A DNA stretch of 64,000 nucleotides from Chitinophagaceae bacterium UBA4411 (GCA_002400415.1 DGQP01000004.1:186001-250000); one strand, 5' to 3'; positions 49,522 to 58,311 are shown, numbered from the stretch's first letter. Numbers and translations: made by a program. Notes: generated by a model from the sequence alone, not told the origin.

Positions 49522-49660
49522 GTGCAAGCGAATTTGTTGATCGTTAGGTTTGTAAAAATGATTTAGAAAAACTAAATGTACTATTTTTAAGCACACATAA
49601 TTGTTCATGTTATACTTTTTTACGATACTATATCAGCATTTTGATACACACTACTAACTT

Positions 49661-49670
49661 CAAACGTTTG
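49661..49670. promoter_or_regulatory. LacI-type operator-like palindrome before Gfo/Idh gene
   Basis: CAAACGTTTG, a perfect palindrome with the central CG of LacI/PurR-family operators, ends 2 bp before the ATG at 49673, in the intergenic region shared with the divergent permease. No LacI-family gene is seen in the window. Confidence 0.4.
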
Positions 49671-49672
49671 CG

Positions 49673-50833
49673 ATGAAAAAAAGGAAACTAAGGATGGGAA
49701 TGATCGGCGGTGGCAAAGACGCTTTTATCGGTGCCGTGCACCGGCTGGCATTTAATATGGATGGACAGGTGGAAATGGTGGCCGGAGCCCTCAGTGTTAA
49801 CCCGGAGATAGCGCTGGAGTCGGGCCGTGAGTTGTTTCTGCAGGAAGAAAGGACTTATACCGATTATACAACTATGCTGGAAAAGGAAGCAGCAATGCCG
49901 GCAGATCGGCGAATAGATTTTATCAGTATCGTTACACCCAATTTTGTGCATTTTGATCCTGCCATGAAGGCGTTGGAGAAGGGGTTTCATGTGGTGATTG
50001 AAAAGCCAATCACTTTTTCCCTGGAAGAAGCAAAAAAAATAAAGGAAAAAGCTGCACAAACGGGTCTTCATGTATTATTATGTCATACGTATACCGGTTA
50101 CCCGATGGTCAAGCAGGCACGCCAATTAGTTAAAAGCGGGGTGTTTGGTAAAATCAGGAAAGTATATGTGGAATATCCCCAGGGGTGGTTAAGCACTTTT
50201 CTTGAAGGTGGAGATAATAAACAGGCGGCCTGGAGAACAGATCCCAAAAGAAGTGGTAAGGCCGGTTCGATGGGTGATATCGGCACCCATGCTTTTAACC
50301 TGGCAGAATATGTGACCGGGCAAAAAGTAACCCGGTTGTGTGCTGATATTAATACTATCGTGGAAGGAAGAATGCTGGATGATGATGGCGCTGCTTTTTT
50401 AAAATTTGATAATGGAATTAGCGGAGTACTGATGGCCACACAAATTGCAGCCGGGGAGGAGAATAATGTCAAAATACGGGTGTACGGCGAAAAAGGCGGC
50501 ATTGAATGGAAACAGGAAGATGCCAATACCTTATTAGTAAAATGGCTGGATAAACCTGCAGAAATTTACAGGGCCGGTTCCGGCTATCTTGATTCTTTTG
50601 CCAGGCATAATTGCCGCACACCTGCCGGGCACCCGGAAGGTTATTTAGAAGCTTTTGCCAATTTGTACCGCAATTTCGCATTGACGGTTCGTGCAAAGAT
50701 TAATGGAGAAACGCCGCAGGAGGAATGGCTTGATTTTCCCGGGGTGGAAGAAGGGGTAAGAGGTATGGCTTTTATTGAAAATGTAATTGCTTCGGGACAA
50801 GCCGAAAAAAAGTGGATCGATTTTACTATTTAG
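49673..50833 (+). CDS. Gfo/Idh/MocA-family oxidoreductase
   Basis: The protein has 386 residues without a signal peptide. Rossmann start LRMGMIGGGKDAFIGAVHRL, the family's EKPIT motif (HVVIEKPITFSLEEA; Lys probable catalytic), GSMGDIGTHAFNLAEYVTG (Asp/His active site), then the C-terminal beta sheet. Cytosolic NAD(P)-dependent reduction or oxidation of a sugar ketone. In keto-sugar pathways members of this family reduce 3-keto sugars back to the free sugar, which would fit here. It leads the plus-strand half of the divergent locus and is followed by an isomerase gene 27 bp later. Confidence 0.93.
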   Translation: MKKRKLRMGMIGGGKDAFIGAVHRLAFNMDGQVEMVAGALSVNPEIALESGRELFLQEERTYTDYTTMLEKEAAMPADRRIDFISIVTPNFVHFDPAMKALEKGFHVVIEKPITFSLEEAKKIKEKAAQTGLHVLLCHTYTGYPMVKQARQLVKSGVFGKIRKVYVEYPQGWLSTFLEGGDNKQAAWRTDPKRSGKAGSMGDIGTHAFNLAEYVTGQKVTRLCADINTIVEGRMLDDDGAAFLKFDNGISGVLMATQIAAGEENNVKIRVYGEKGGIEWKQEDANTLLVKWLDKPAEIYRAGSGYLDSFARHNCRTPAGHPEGYLEAFANLYRNFALTVRAKINGETPQEEWLDFPGVEEGVRGMAFIENVIASGQAEKKWIDFTI

Positions 50834-50860
50834 TTCTTCAATTATTAATACCAACAGCAA

Positions 50861-51916
50861 ATGACTACGATAAAGGGGCCTGCTATTTTTTTAGCACAAT
50901 TCCTGGGAGATAATCCGCCATTCAATAATTTAAAATCAATCTGTCTTTGGGCAGAATCGTTAGGGTTCAAAGCTGTGCAAATTCCCACCTGGGATTCCCG
51001 CTGCATTGATCTGCAAAAAGCAGCGGAGAGCAAAACTTATGCTGATGAAATAAAAGGCATTATTAATGATTGCGGGCTGGAGATATCCGAGCTATCAACC
51101 CACTTACAAGGTCAGTTAGTGGCCGTGCATCCTGCATATGATACTTTATTTGATGGTTTTGCGCCGGCGCATTTGCGGGGTAACCCAAAAGCAAGGACCG
51201 AATGGGCCATTCAGCAGGTGAGATACGGGGCAAAGGCATCGCAAAACCTGGGACTGACTGCACACCCCACTTTCAGCGGTTCTTTATTGTGGCATACATT
51301 TCATCCCTGGCCGCAACGGCCTGCCGGTTTGGTGGAAGAAGGCTTTAAAGAACTCGGTAAACGCTGGACACCGATCCTCGATTATTTTGATGAATGCGGT
51401 GTGGATGTTTGCTACGAGATACATCCCGGCGAAGATTTGTTTGACGGGGTCACCTATGAAATGTTCTTAAAGGAAGTCAGCAATCATCCCCGGGCCTGTT
51501 TATTGTATGATCCCTCGCATTTTGTATTGCAGCAGTTAGATTATATCCAATATATCGATTTTTATCATGAACGGATAAGAGCATTTCATGTAAAAGATGC
51601 CGAATTTAACGCAACAGGCAGGCAAGGTACTTTTGGTGGTTATCAAAGCTGGGCCAACAGGGCCGGACGGTATCGCTCACCTGGTGACGGGCAGGTGGAT
51701 TTTAAAACCGTATTCAGTAAACTGACCGAATATGATTTCCCGGGCTGGGCAGTGATGGAGTGGGAATGTTGTATCAAACACCCGGAAGATGGTGCAAGGG
51801 AAGGAGCTGAATTTATCCGGCAGCATATCATCCGCGTTACAGAAAGAGCCTTTGATGATTTTGCTTCCAGTGGGACTGATGAAAAAGCAAACAGGCTTTT
51901 GCTGGGATTAGACTAA
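50861..51916 (+). CDS. Cytosolic TIM-barrel sugar isomerase/epimerase
   Basis: The protein has 351 residues with no signal, unlike the two exported barrels of this locus. AP-endonuclease-2-like fold: CLWAESLGFKAVQIPTWDS, ISELSTHLQGQLVAVHPAYD, VDVCYEIHPGEDLFDG (Glu), LLYDPSHFVLQ (Asp, His), RIRAFHVKDAEF (His) and PGWAVMEWECC (Glu) give a likely divalent-metal site. Part of the Gfo/Idh-isomerase pair typical of keto-sugar or inositol-like catabolism. The 3' end carries the promoter of the next three genes. Confidence 0.92.
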   Translation: MTTIKGPAIFLAQFLGDNPPFNNLKSICLWAESLGFKAVQIPTWDSRCIDLQKAAESKTYADEIKGIINDCGLEISELSTHLQGQLVAVHPAYDTLFDGFAPAHLRGNPKARTEWAIQQVRYGAKASQNLGLTAHPTFSGSLLWHTFHPWPQRPAGLVEEGFKELGKRWTPILDYFDECGVDVCYEIHPGEDLFDGVTYEMFLKEVSNHPRACLLYDPSHFVLQQLDYIQYIDFYHERIRAFHVKDAEFNATGRQGTFGGYQSWANRAGRYRSPGDGQVDFKTVFSKLTEYDFPGWAVMEWECCIKHPEDGAREGAEFIRQHIIRVTERAFDDFASSGTDEKANRLLLGLD

Positions 51917-51928
51917 CCTTTAATTTCG
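51898..51928 (+). promoter_or_regulatory. Internal promoter for cytochrome c/PF06439 genes
   Basis: TTTG at 51898-51901 (still inside the isomerase gene), a 19-nt spacer, then TAATTTCG at 51921-51928. Both boxes match the Bacteroidota pattern (7 of 8 at -7). The same -7 variant is used before the glycosylasparaginase gene. Confidence 0.55.
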
Positions 51929-51958
51929 CCGTACATTTCATTTCTAAAATAATAAAAC

Positions 51959-52366
51959 ATGAAAAAGATATTTTTATCCTTTGCAGTTGCAATAGTAATC
52001 AGTTCCTGTGGTAACAGTTCTTCGGAAACAACCAGCGGTACAGGAGATACGAAAGCAACCGAAACAAAAGATGCTGCTGCAGATGATCTTTCCGGCAACC
52101 CTGTTTATCAGAAAGGTTTGGCATTGGTGGCAAAAAGTGATTGCCTGACCTGCCATAAGGTTGATGATAAACTGACCGGGCCCCCTTACCGGGAAGTTGC
52201 AGATAAGTATGCATCACTGCCTGATACTATTGTTGCACACCTGGCAGGAAAAATCATTAAAGGTGGAAACGGAGTTTGGGGTGAGGCCTTTATGACACCA
52301 CATGCAGCGGTTTCACAGGAAGATGCGGAGGCAATGGTGAAATATATTTTGTTACTGAAAAAATAA
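51959..52366 (+). CDS. Lipoprotein cytochrome c (first of a pair)
   Basis: The protein has 135 residues. Signal with lipobox (AIVISSCGNS), a Ser/Thr-rich linker, then one class I haem site CLTCH (Cys62, Cys65, His66) and distal Met112 in EAFMTPH. It would shuttle electrons at the outer or inner membrane surface, probably from the GMC dehydrogenase to the respiratory chain. Its stop overlaps the start of the second cytochrome by one base (TAATG), so the two are translationally coupled. Confidence 0.93.
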   Translation: MKKIFLSFAVAIVISSCGNSSSETTSGTGDTKATETKDAAADDLSGNPVYQKGLALVAKSDCLTCHKVDDKLTGPPYREVADKYASLPDTIVAHLAGKIIKGGNGVWGEAFMTPHAAVSQEDAEAMVKYILLLKK

Positions 52367-52737
52367 TGCCTGTGAAGCTAAAATCTCCAATTGTTTTTTT
52401 CTTTCTATTACTGGTTGCTTGTAATGCAGGAAAGAATATCGTTCCAGTTACAGTATTAACAATTTCAGATACTACTGCTCAAGAAGGAAAAAAGATCATA
52501 TTGGCAAGTGATTGTATAACCTGTCATAAGATCGGAGATGACAAACTTATCGGGCCTTCATTCATTGATGTTTCGAATAAATATGCGACAACACAAAGAA
52601 ATATCGATTTTCTATCTGATAAAATTATTTCAGGAGGTAGTGGTAACTGGGGTAAAATCCCCATGACACCACATAGAAATTTAACAAATGGTAATGCTGC
52701 TTTGGCAGTCAAATATATTCTATCATTAAAAAAATAA
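52366..52737 (+). CDS. Lipoprotein cytochrome c (second of a pair)
   Basis: The protein has 123 residues. Signal/lipobox (FFFLLLVACNAG), haem site CITCH (Cys50, Cys53, His54), distal Met100 in KIPMTPH. Clearly a paralogue of the preceding cytochrome (both have K.CxTCHK, GP..., MTPH), but with more AT-rich codons, suggesting a diverged or later-acquired duplicate. It overlaps its neighbour by 1 bp and is followed 5 bp later by the PF06439 gene. Confidence 0.92.
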   Translation: MPVKLKSPIVFFFLLLVACNAGKNIVPVTVLTISDTTAQEGKKIILASDCITCHKIGDDKLIGPSFIDVSNKYATTQRNIDFLSDKIISGGSGNWGKIPMTPHRNLTNGNAALAVKYILSLKK

Positions 52738-52742
52738 ACAGG

Positions 52743-53522
52743 ATGAAAAGAATGCTTGCCGGTATTGTTCTTCTTGCCGCTATTACAAGTTGTAACAATA
52801 AAAGTGGCCCAGAAACTGCAGCAGGGACTGATACTGCAACAGCTTCCAAAATTGAAACCTCAGAAAATAAGCTGACCGACCAGGAAAAAGCAGATGGCTG
52901 GCAATTGTTATTCGATGGGGAAAGCACGAAAGGATGGCATAAATACGGGGGTAATCCTGTTGGCAGTGCCTGGAAGGTGGCTGATGGTAATTTATACCTC
53001 GATACACTGGTGAAAGAAAACTGGCAGATCAAAGATGGCGGAGATATAGTTAGTGATGAGGAGTTCGAAAATTTTCACCTGAAACTGGAATGGAAGATTG
53101 CTAAGGACGGCAACAGCGGCATTATGTTCTATGTGCATGAAGATACATTGAAATACAAATGGCCCTGGGAAACTGCTCCTGAAATGCAGGTGCTGGATAA
53201 TAACGGTCACCCGGATTCAAAGATCATTAAACACCGTGCGGGAGACCTGTATGACCTGATCAGTTCAAGTAAAGAAACTGTAAGACCTGCCGGCGAGTGG
53301 AACCAGGTGGAAATAAAATGCGTGAATGCAAAACTGGAACTGTGGCTGAATGGTGAGAATGTGGTTAGCACTACGTTATGGGATGATGCCTGGAAAAAGC
53401 TGGTGGCAGGAAGTAAGTTTGCGAAGATGCCTGATTTTGGTATCTATAAAAAAGGGAAGATTGCATTACAGGACCATGGCAATGCAGTATGGTTCAGGAA
53501 TATTATGATCAAAAGAATGTAA
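52743..53522 (+). CDS. PF06439 (DUF1080) lipoprotein, candidate 3-keto-glycoside hydrolase/lyase
   Basis: The protein has 259 residues with a lipoprotein signal (LLAAITSCNNK). Jelly-roll domain from ~45: DGWQLLFDGESTKGWHKYGG, WKVADGNLYLD, FHLKLEWKIAKDGNSGIMFY, TAPEMQVLDNNGHPD, WNQVEIKCVNAKLELWLNGE. This is PF06439, now named for 3-keto-disaccharide hydrolases that cleave the glycosidic bond of 3-keto-glycosides. Its presence 3' of two cytochromes c and divergent from a GMC dehydrogenase is the main evidence for a keto-glycoside pathway. A strong terminator follows at 53547. Confidence 0.93.
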   Translation: MKRMLAGIVLLAAITSCNNKSGPETAAGTDTATASKIETSENKLTDQEKADGWQLLFDGESTKGWHKYGGNPVGSAWKVADGNLYLDTLVKENWQIKDGGDIVSDEEFENFHLKLEWKIAKDGNSGIMFYVHEDTLKYKWPWETAPEMQVLDNNGHPDSKIIKHRAGDLYDLISSSKETVRPAGEWNQVEIKCVNAKLELWLNGENVVSTTLWDDAWKKLVAGSKFAKMPDFGIYKKGKIALQDHGNAVWFRNIMIKRM

Positions 53523-53546
53523 CTGACCTTTAAGAATACAGAATAA

Positions 53547-53580
53547 AGTAAAGGGCTGTCGGAAACAACAGCCCTTTACT
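53547..53580. terminator. Terminator after PF06439 gene
   Basis: AGTAAAGGGCTGT / ACAGCCCTTTACT, a perfect 13-bp stem with 8-nt loop, between convergent genes. Confidence 0.85.
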
Positions 53581-53597
53581 TTTATAACAAAATGCTA

Positions 53598-54161
53598 TTA
53601 ATTAGTTGAAAATGTGGCCACACAATCGTCAAATTTGTTTTCCCAGCTTTCCATTTCACCCTGTTTGCAGGTACAGGTTATAACATAAGCAATCTCATCA
53701 GCAACGAGCACATAAACCTTCACTTCAAGTGGGTAACCCATGTAGGAATGGCTGTATCTCATCCACTTTGCGGTATGTCCGTCAATTTGTTTTGTCCCGT
53801 TGTCAATTTCTTTCCATTCGGTCAGCATACTCTTCATATTAACCAGGGAGCGGCGAAAGTATTCTTCTGCTGTTTGATTACCGATTTTTTCCGTAACGAC
53901 ATTTATGTTCTCCCTGAAGTTATCACTGCTGCTTTCCACAGGAGAAGAGATAATAGTGGCCTGCATCCCCATCATGGATGTATCTGTTTTCTCCCAGCCA
54001 TCAGGCGCATCAATTGAAAAAGAGCCACTTCCGGCATTAAGGTTCGGGTTGTGTCGCAACGCTTTTTCAATTTCTTCCGGGGAGGTCGCCGTTTTTTTCT
54101 GCCTGCAACCAGTTGTAATGAGTATTGAAAAAGAAAGGAGTATATAGAATAAGGGCTTCAT
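53598..54161 (-). CDS. Lipoprotein of unknown function, PsbP/DcrB-like
   Basis: The protein has 187 residues with lipoprotein signal (SILITTGCRQK). The remainder resembles the PsbP/DcrB (DUF1795-like) fold: FSIDAPDGWEKTDTSMMGMQ, then SSSDNFRENINVVTEKIGNQ, IDGHTAKWMRYSH and KVYVLVADEIAYVITCTCK. The fold resemblance is inference from the strand pattern. No functional link to its neighbours is apparent; it is monocistronic and convergent with the PF06439 gene. Confidence 0.65.
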   Translation of the reverse strand: MKPLFYILLSFSILITTGCRQKKTATSPEEIEKALRHNPNLNAGSGSFSIDAPDGWEKTDTSMMGMQATIISSPVESSSDNFRENINVVTEKIGNQTAEEYFRRSLVNMKSMLTEWKEIDNGTKQIDGHTAKWMRYSHSYMGYPLEVKVYVLVADEIAYVITCTCKQGEMESWENKFDDCVATFSTN

Positions 54162-54227
54162 AAAACAATTTTGTACGGAAGATAAGTAACATTTTTAAAA
54201 ATAACAGCCCGGTCTCTGCGGGTAGCG

Positions 54228-54258
54228 TTTGTTTTTTGGACGGGATTCACTAACTTTT
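54228..54258 (+). promoter_or_regulatory. Promoter of DUF1761 gene
   Basis: TTTG at 54228-54231, 19-nt spacer, TAACTTTT at 54251-54258 (7 of 8). It lies 24 bp before the ATG at 54283 and supports that start rather than the upstream frame opening at 54229. Confidence 0.5.
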
Positions 54259-54282
54259 CTATTCACCAAAACTGCTTTAAAC

Positions 54283-54705
54283 ATGGATACTTCATTTATA
54301 GGAAGTTTGAACTGGCCGGCTGTTCTGGTCGCAGCCTTTGCCTATTTTATACTGGGAGCCATCTGGTATTCTAAACTATTATTTGCCAGCCATTGGATTG
54401 CCAGCAGCGGGATGGATACGAACAGGACCGGCAGCCGGAAAGGAGTGGGAGGAATTATGGCCTTTACTTTCCTGCTTGAATTCGTGGTCTGTGCCGGCCT
54501 TGGTATTTTGGTGTACAGGCTGATGTTATCCGGTTTTTTGTCAGGCCTCAAACTCGGGCTGTTCACCGGCGTTTGTTTCGCTGCAATAGGAATTACAATT
54601 TCTTATCTCTACCAGAGTAAGCCGCAGGTATTAACCCTGATCGACAGTGGTTATCATATTACCGGAAACATTCTCGCCGCTGTCATTCTTTGCGTCTGGC
54701 ATTAA
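54283..54705 (+). CDS. DUF1761 membrane protein
   Basis: The protein has 140 residues from ATG 54283 (MDTSFIGSLNWPAVLVAAFA). Four hydrophobic segments, with the DUF1761 signature NWPAVLVAAFAYFILGAIWY then KLLFASHWIASSGMD. Function unknown; a small integral membrane protein. An upstream in-frame extension exists but the promoter lies inside it. Confidence 0.85.
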   Translation: MDTSFIGSLNWPAVLVAAFAYFILGAIWYSKLLFASHWIASSGMDTNRTGSRKGVGGIMAFTFLLEFVVCAGLGILVYRLMLSGFLSGLKLGLFTGVCFAAIGITISYLYQSKPQVLTLIDSGYHITGNILAAVILCVWH

Positions 54706-54712
54706 TATCATA

Positions 54713-54743
54713 AAAAATAAGCCGGTAAAACCGGCTTATTTTT
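54713..54743. terminator. Bidirectional terminator between DUF1761 gene and pyk
   Basis: AAAAATAAGCCGGT - AAA - ACCGGCTTATTTTT, a perfect 14-bp stem with A and T tails, serving both convergent genes. Confidence 0.9.
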
Positions 54744-56234
54744 TTATTCCACTTTCGTGATTTTAAGAACGTTTGTCGGGAGGTGTAAATGAACCGGTGT
54801 ACTTCCCGTGCTGACCACTACATTCCCTTTGGTAACAAACCCTCTTTCTTTCAAAATATCAATCTGGTCGAATACAATATCATCCAGGCTTTCTTCTTCA
54901 TCGTAATAAAAAGCCCGGATACCCCAGCTAAGACTTAATTGATTGACCAATGATCTCTCTTTGGTAAAAATGTATAAAAATGCTTTAGGGCGGTAACTGC
55001 TGAGTGTAAAACCTGTATAACCACTTTGTGTCATACCAACTATCGCATCCGCACTGACATCTTCAGCCAGTTTACAGGCATTATAGCAGATCGCATCACT
55101 CAGGAAAGACGGGGAGTGGGGCTGTGGTTTCAGCATTTCTTCCCGGTCGTAATCATAAGCCTTGGTTTCAATCTCGTGAATGATCTTGCTCATGGTTTCC
55201 ACCACCAGTTTGGGGTATTTACCTGTGGCTGTTTCGGCACTCAGCATCACAGCATCAGCACCTTCCAGTACTGCATTCGCCACATCGGTGATCTCACTCC
55301 GGTTGGGTTTCGTCCTGTCGATCATGCTTTCCATCATCTGCGTGGCCACGATCACCGGTTTGGCACGATGCAGGCATTTTTTAATAATATCTTTTTGTAT
55401 CAGGGGGACTTCCTCAATAGGTAATTCAACGCCAAGATCACCACGGGCAATCATGATGCCATCGCTTTCCACAATAATATCACGCAGGTTTTTTAACGCT
55501 TCCGGCATTTCGATCTTGGCAATCACTTTGGCTTTATGGCCACCTTCTGTTATCCTCCGCTTGAGGTCAATGATATCATTGGGCTTTCTTACAAAAGATA
55601 AGGCCACCCAATCCACGTTTTGTGTCAGGATGAAATCAAGATCAGCAAGATCTTTCTCTGTTAAGGAAGGCAGGGAAATATTTGTATCCGGCAGGTTAAC
55701 TCCTTTTTTAGGGAGTAACAAACCACCCAGGGTGACTTCAACTTTTACATCTTTTTCTCTGGTGATCTCTTTTACAACCACTTCCAGCTTTCCGTCATCG
55801 ATGAGTATTTTCTCACCCACTTTCACGTCAGCATGAAGATCCGGGTAGGAAACATAGATTTTTTCCATGCTGCCTACCAGTTTCTGGTTGGTGAACGTAA
55901 GTATATCGCCTTCTTTAATGTCTAATGAACCACCTTCAATTTCGCCCACTCTCAGTTTAGGACCCTGCAGGTCGGCCAGGATTGAAATATTATAAGGTTC
56001 TTTCTTATTCATCTCCTGTATCATCTCAATGATCTTGCCTTTACCGGCATGATCTCCGTGAGAAAAATTGAGACGAAAAACATTCACCCCGGCTTTTACC
56101 AGTTCCAGCAATTTGTCATAGGTGTCGCAGGCAGGGCCAACGGTGGCTACGATCTTGGTTCTTTTAAAAGCATGCTGGCGGCCTGCTTCTTTATCAAATT
56201 CTTTGTGCAGGTATTTTTCAATGTTCTTGTTCAT
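54744..56234 (-). CDS. pyk: Pyruvate kinase
   Basis: The protein has 496 residues. Signatures: TKIVATVGPACDTYDKLLEL, FRLNFSHGDHAGKGKII (substrate Arg/Asn), ILADLQGPKLRVGEI, KVIAKIEMPEALKNL (catalytic Lys and Mg-binding Glu), IMIARGDLGVELPIEEVP and MLSAETATGKYPKLVV. It makes pyruvate and ATP from phosphoenolpyruvate and ADP in the last step of glycolysis. It follows pfkA by 81 bp on the same strand, so the two glycolytic control enzymes are probably cotranscribed. Confidence 0.97.
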   Translation of the reverse strand: MNKNIEKYLHKEFDKEAGRQHAFKRTKIVATVGPACDTYDKLLELVKAGVNVFRLNFSHGDHAGKGKIIEMIQEMNKKEPYNISILADLQGPKLRVGEIEGGSLDIKEGDILTFTNQKLVGSMEKIYVSYPDLHADVKVGEKILIDDGKLEVVVKEITREKDVKVEVTLGGLLLPKKGVNLPDTNISLPSLTEKDLADLDFILTQNVDWVALSFVRKPNDIIDLKRRITEGGHKAKVIAKIEMPEALKNLRDIIVESDGIMIARGDLGVELPIEEVPLIQKDIIKKCLHRAKPVIVATQMMESMIDRTKPNRSEITDVANAVLEGADAVMLSAETATGKYPKLVVETMSKIIHEIETKAYDYDREEMLKPQPHSPSFLSDAICYNACKLAEDVSADAIVGMTQSGYTGFTLSSYRPKAFLYIFTKERSLVNQLSLSWGIRAFYYDEEESLDDIVFDQIDILKERGFVTKGNVVVSTGSTPVHLHLPTNVLKITKVE

Positions 56235-56315
56235 AGTGTTCGTTTCTGGTTACTTGTTGCTGATCCGGTGTAATGACAGAGCCGGCAATCAGCCGTTAGT
56301 GCAGGTCTCTTAATT

Positions 56316-57299
56316 TTAGCTGGCTAATATCTTTACGATTTTCATCCATTCTTCGCTGATCTTGCCTTTGTTTTTCACAGCCGTCTCCAGGGGTATATAG
56401 TGCATTTTATTATTAAGGATACCTACAAATACATTATGGCGGCCTTCTATCAGGCTCTCAACAGCATGGTAACCCATACGGCTGGCAATCAGCCTGTCCA
56501 TACAACTGGGTGAACCGCCACGTTGTATATGTCCGAGAATGCAAACCCTGATCTCTGCATTCGGGAGCTTTTCTTCGAGTACCTTCTGCACTTCATTGGC
56601 GCCGCCAAATTCATCTCCCTCTGCCACTACAATAAGGTTCACCAATTTTTTCCGGCGTTCTTTTTCCTGCAGTGACACAATCAGGTCATCCATATTGGTT
56701 TTCCGTTCAGGAACAAGAATATTTTCAGCTCCTGTGGCAATACCGCTATGCAGGGCGATATAGCCGGCATCACGTCCCATTACTTCAATGATGAAGATAC
56801 GGTCATGTGCATCCATGGTATCCCTGATCTTGTCAATAGCTTCCACGGCTGTATTTACAGCTGTATCAAACCCGATAGTAAAATCGGTCCCGGCAATATC
56901 CTTATCAATGGTGCCGGCCAGGCCAATACAGGGTATATCATATTCCTGGCTGAACTTAACTGCACCGCGGAACGATCCGTCACCCCCGATGATCACCAGG
57001 CCATCGATGCCTCTTTTCCTGAGTGTTTCATAAGCTATCTTTCTTCCTTCGGGTTCATAGAACTCTTTGCAACGGGCTGTTTTCAGGATGGTCCCGCCCC
57101 GCTGAATAATATTCGCCACCGAACGGCCATCCATTTTAATGATATCATCTTCGATCATACCCTGGTAGCCACGCATAATACCAAAAACTTCTAATCCATG
57201 ATAAATGCCGGTGCGTACCACAGCCCTGATGGCGGCATTCATGCCGGGAGAGTCCCCGCCAGATGTCAGTACCCCGATCTTTGTTACTTTCTTTGCCAT
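56316..57299 (-). CDS. pfkA: ATP-dependent 6-phosphofructokinase
   Basis: The protein has 327 residues, the bacterial PfkA length. Motifs: IGVLTSGGDSPGMNAAIRAV (ATP-binding Gly-rich), DGLVIIGGDGSFRGAVKF (GGDGS), GLAGTIDKDIAGTDFTIGFD with the catalytic Asp, and VMGRDAGYIALHSGIA. It phosphorylates fructose-6-phosphate, the product of NagB, to the bisphosphate. A divergent intergenic region of ~220 bp separates it from the gene at 57524. Confidence 0.97.
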   Translation of the reverse strand: MAKKVTKIGVLTSGGDSPGMNAAIRAVVRTGIYHGLEVFGIMRGYQGMIEDDIIKMDGRSVANIIQRGGTILKTARCKEFYEPEGRKIAYETLRKRGIDGLVIIGGDGSFRGAVKFSQEYDIPCIGLAGTIDKDIAGTDFTIGFDTAVNTAVEAIDKIRDTMDAHDRIFIIEVMGRDAGYIALHSGIATGAENILVPERKTNMDDLIVSLQEKERRKKLVNLIVVAEGDEFGGANEVQKVLEEKLPNAEIRVCILGHIQRGGSPSCMDRLIASRMGYHAVESLIEGRHNVFVGILNNKMHYIPLETAVKNKGKISEEWMKIVKILAS

Positions 57300-57523
57300 A
57301 GTATTGTTCTGCTGTCTTCTGCTGATTAAATTTTTTGTCTGGGACGAACAATCGTTTGAATATTCTAAAGGTAAAAGGCCCTCAAAAATACGGTTTTGTT
57401 TTGATTGTGTTTTTTTAACACGGAAGAGGTTTCAGGACATCTTTCTGGTCTTCTTAACATAAATACCCACCAGCACGCAGGAAAAAACAAGATTCCCGGC
57501 GTTAAGTTGTAAATCAAATCATC

Positions 57524-58267
57524 ATGATGAAGAAATTGTTGCCCTTTCTGTTTCTTATCCTCGCAGAAATATGCGAAGCACAGGCAGATACTGCAAAATG
57601 GGTGAGAGCCTTTCCTGTCACGGGTTATATGGTTGATCTGAACGATAGTATAAAAGTTGTACAGCTATATCTTCCTGACGGACCTGCACTGACAGAGAAG
57701 CAACCCGGGTTATTAAGAGGTGTCTATAAAGATGGGAAAGCCGATACCGCAGAGATTGGTGCCGGCAGGTGCTATCTTATCAAAGGAGATTATTATTATT
57801 TTACTATTAATTATAAAAAAAGCGGGATAACACCGGGGGAGAATGATCTTTTATACACTGTAACAGATAAACCTGCAGTATACCGGAAACGGATAATCGG
57901 GCTTGCCTCTCATTTTATTGAATTACAAAATGTACACGAAGAACCTTTTTATGACCGGTTGGCTGTATTTCAAAAATGGACGGAGCCGGATGAAGAAAGA
58001 GTGATCGATTCGATGGTCAGTGATATACAGTTTACTGGCCGGTATTTCCGGGAAAATGATCCCGCAACAGATGTGGATATTAAAAGCGGGGATTTTAAAG
58101 GTAAAAAAGTGTTGTCTGTAATGGCAGCATGTAAGCCAGGTTATGTGAAAGACTTCTTTGATTATATTATCGTTAGACCCCGGCTATATGCAGGCCGGCG
58201 CTGGAAACTGCCGGAGATTTTTGCTACCTGGCTGAGCAGTGGTGCACCAAAAGTAATACGGGAATAA
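57524..58267 (+). CDS. Secreted protein of unknown function
   Basis: The protein has 247 residues with signal peptide (MMKKLLPFLFLILAEICEAQ). The mature part is beta-rich and acidic, e.g. FPVTGYMVDLNDSIKVVQLY, YLIKGDYYYFTINYKKSG, RKRIIGLASHFIELQNVHEE. I do not recognise a family. No operon partner; a weak terminator follows at 58312. Confidence 0.6.
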   Translation: MMKKLLPFLFLILAEICEAQADTAKWVRAFPVTGYMVDLNDSIKVVQLYLPDGPALTEKQPGLLRGVYKDGKADTAEIGAGRCYLIKGDYYYFTINYKKSGITPGENDLLYTVTDKPAVYRKRIIGLASHFIELQNVHEEPFYDRLAVFQKWTEPDEERVIDSMVSDIQFTGRYFRENDPATDVDIKSGDFKGKKVLSVMAACKPGYVKDFFDYIIVRPRLYAGRRWKLPEIFATWLSSGAPKVIRE

Positions 58268-58311
58268 ATTACTCCGTTTATCTATCACATCCCAATCTCG
58301 GGATGAGGTAT

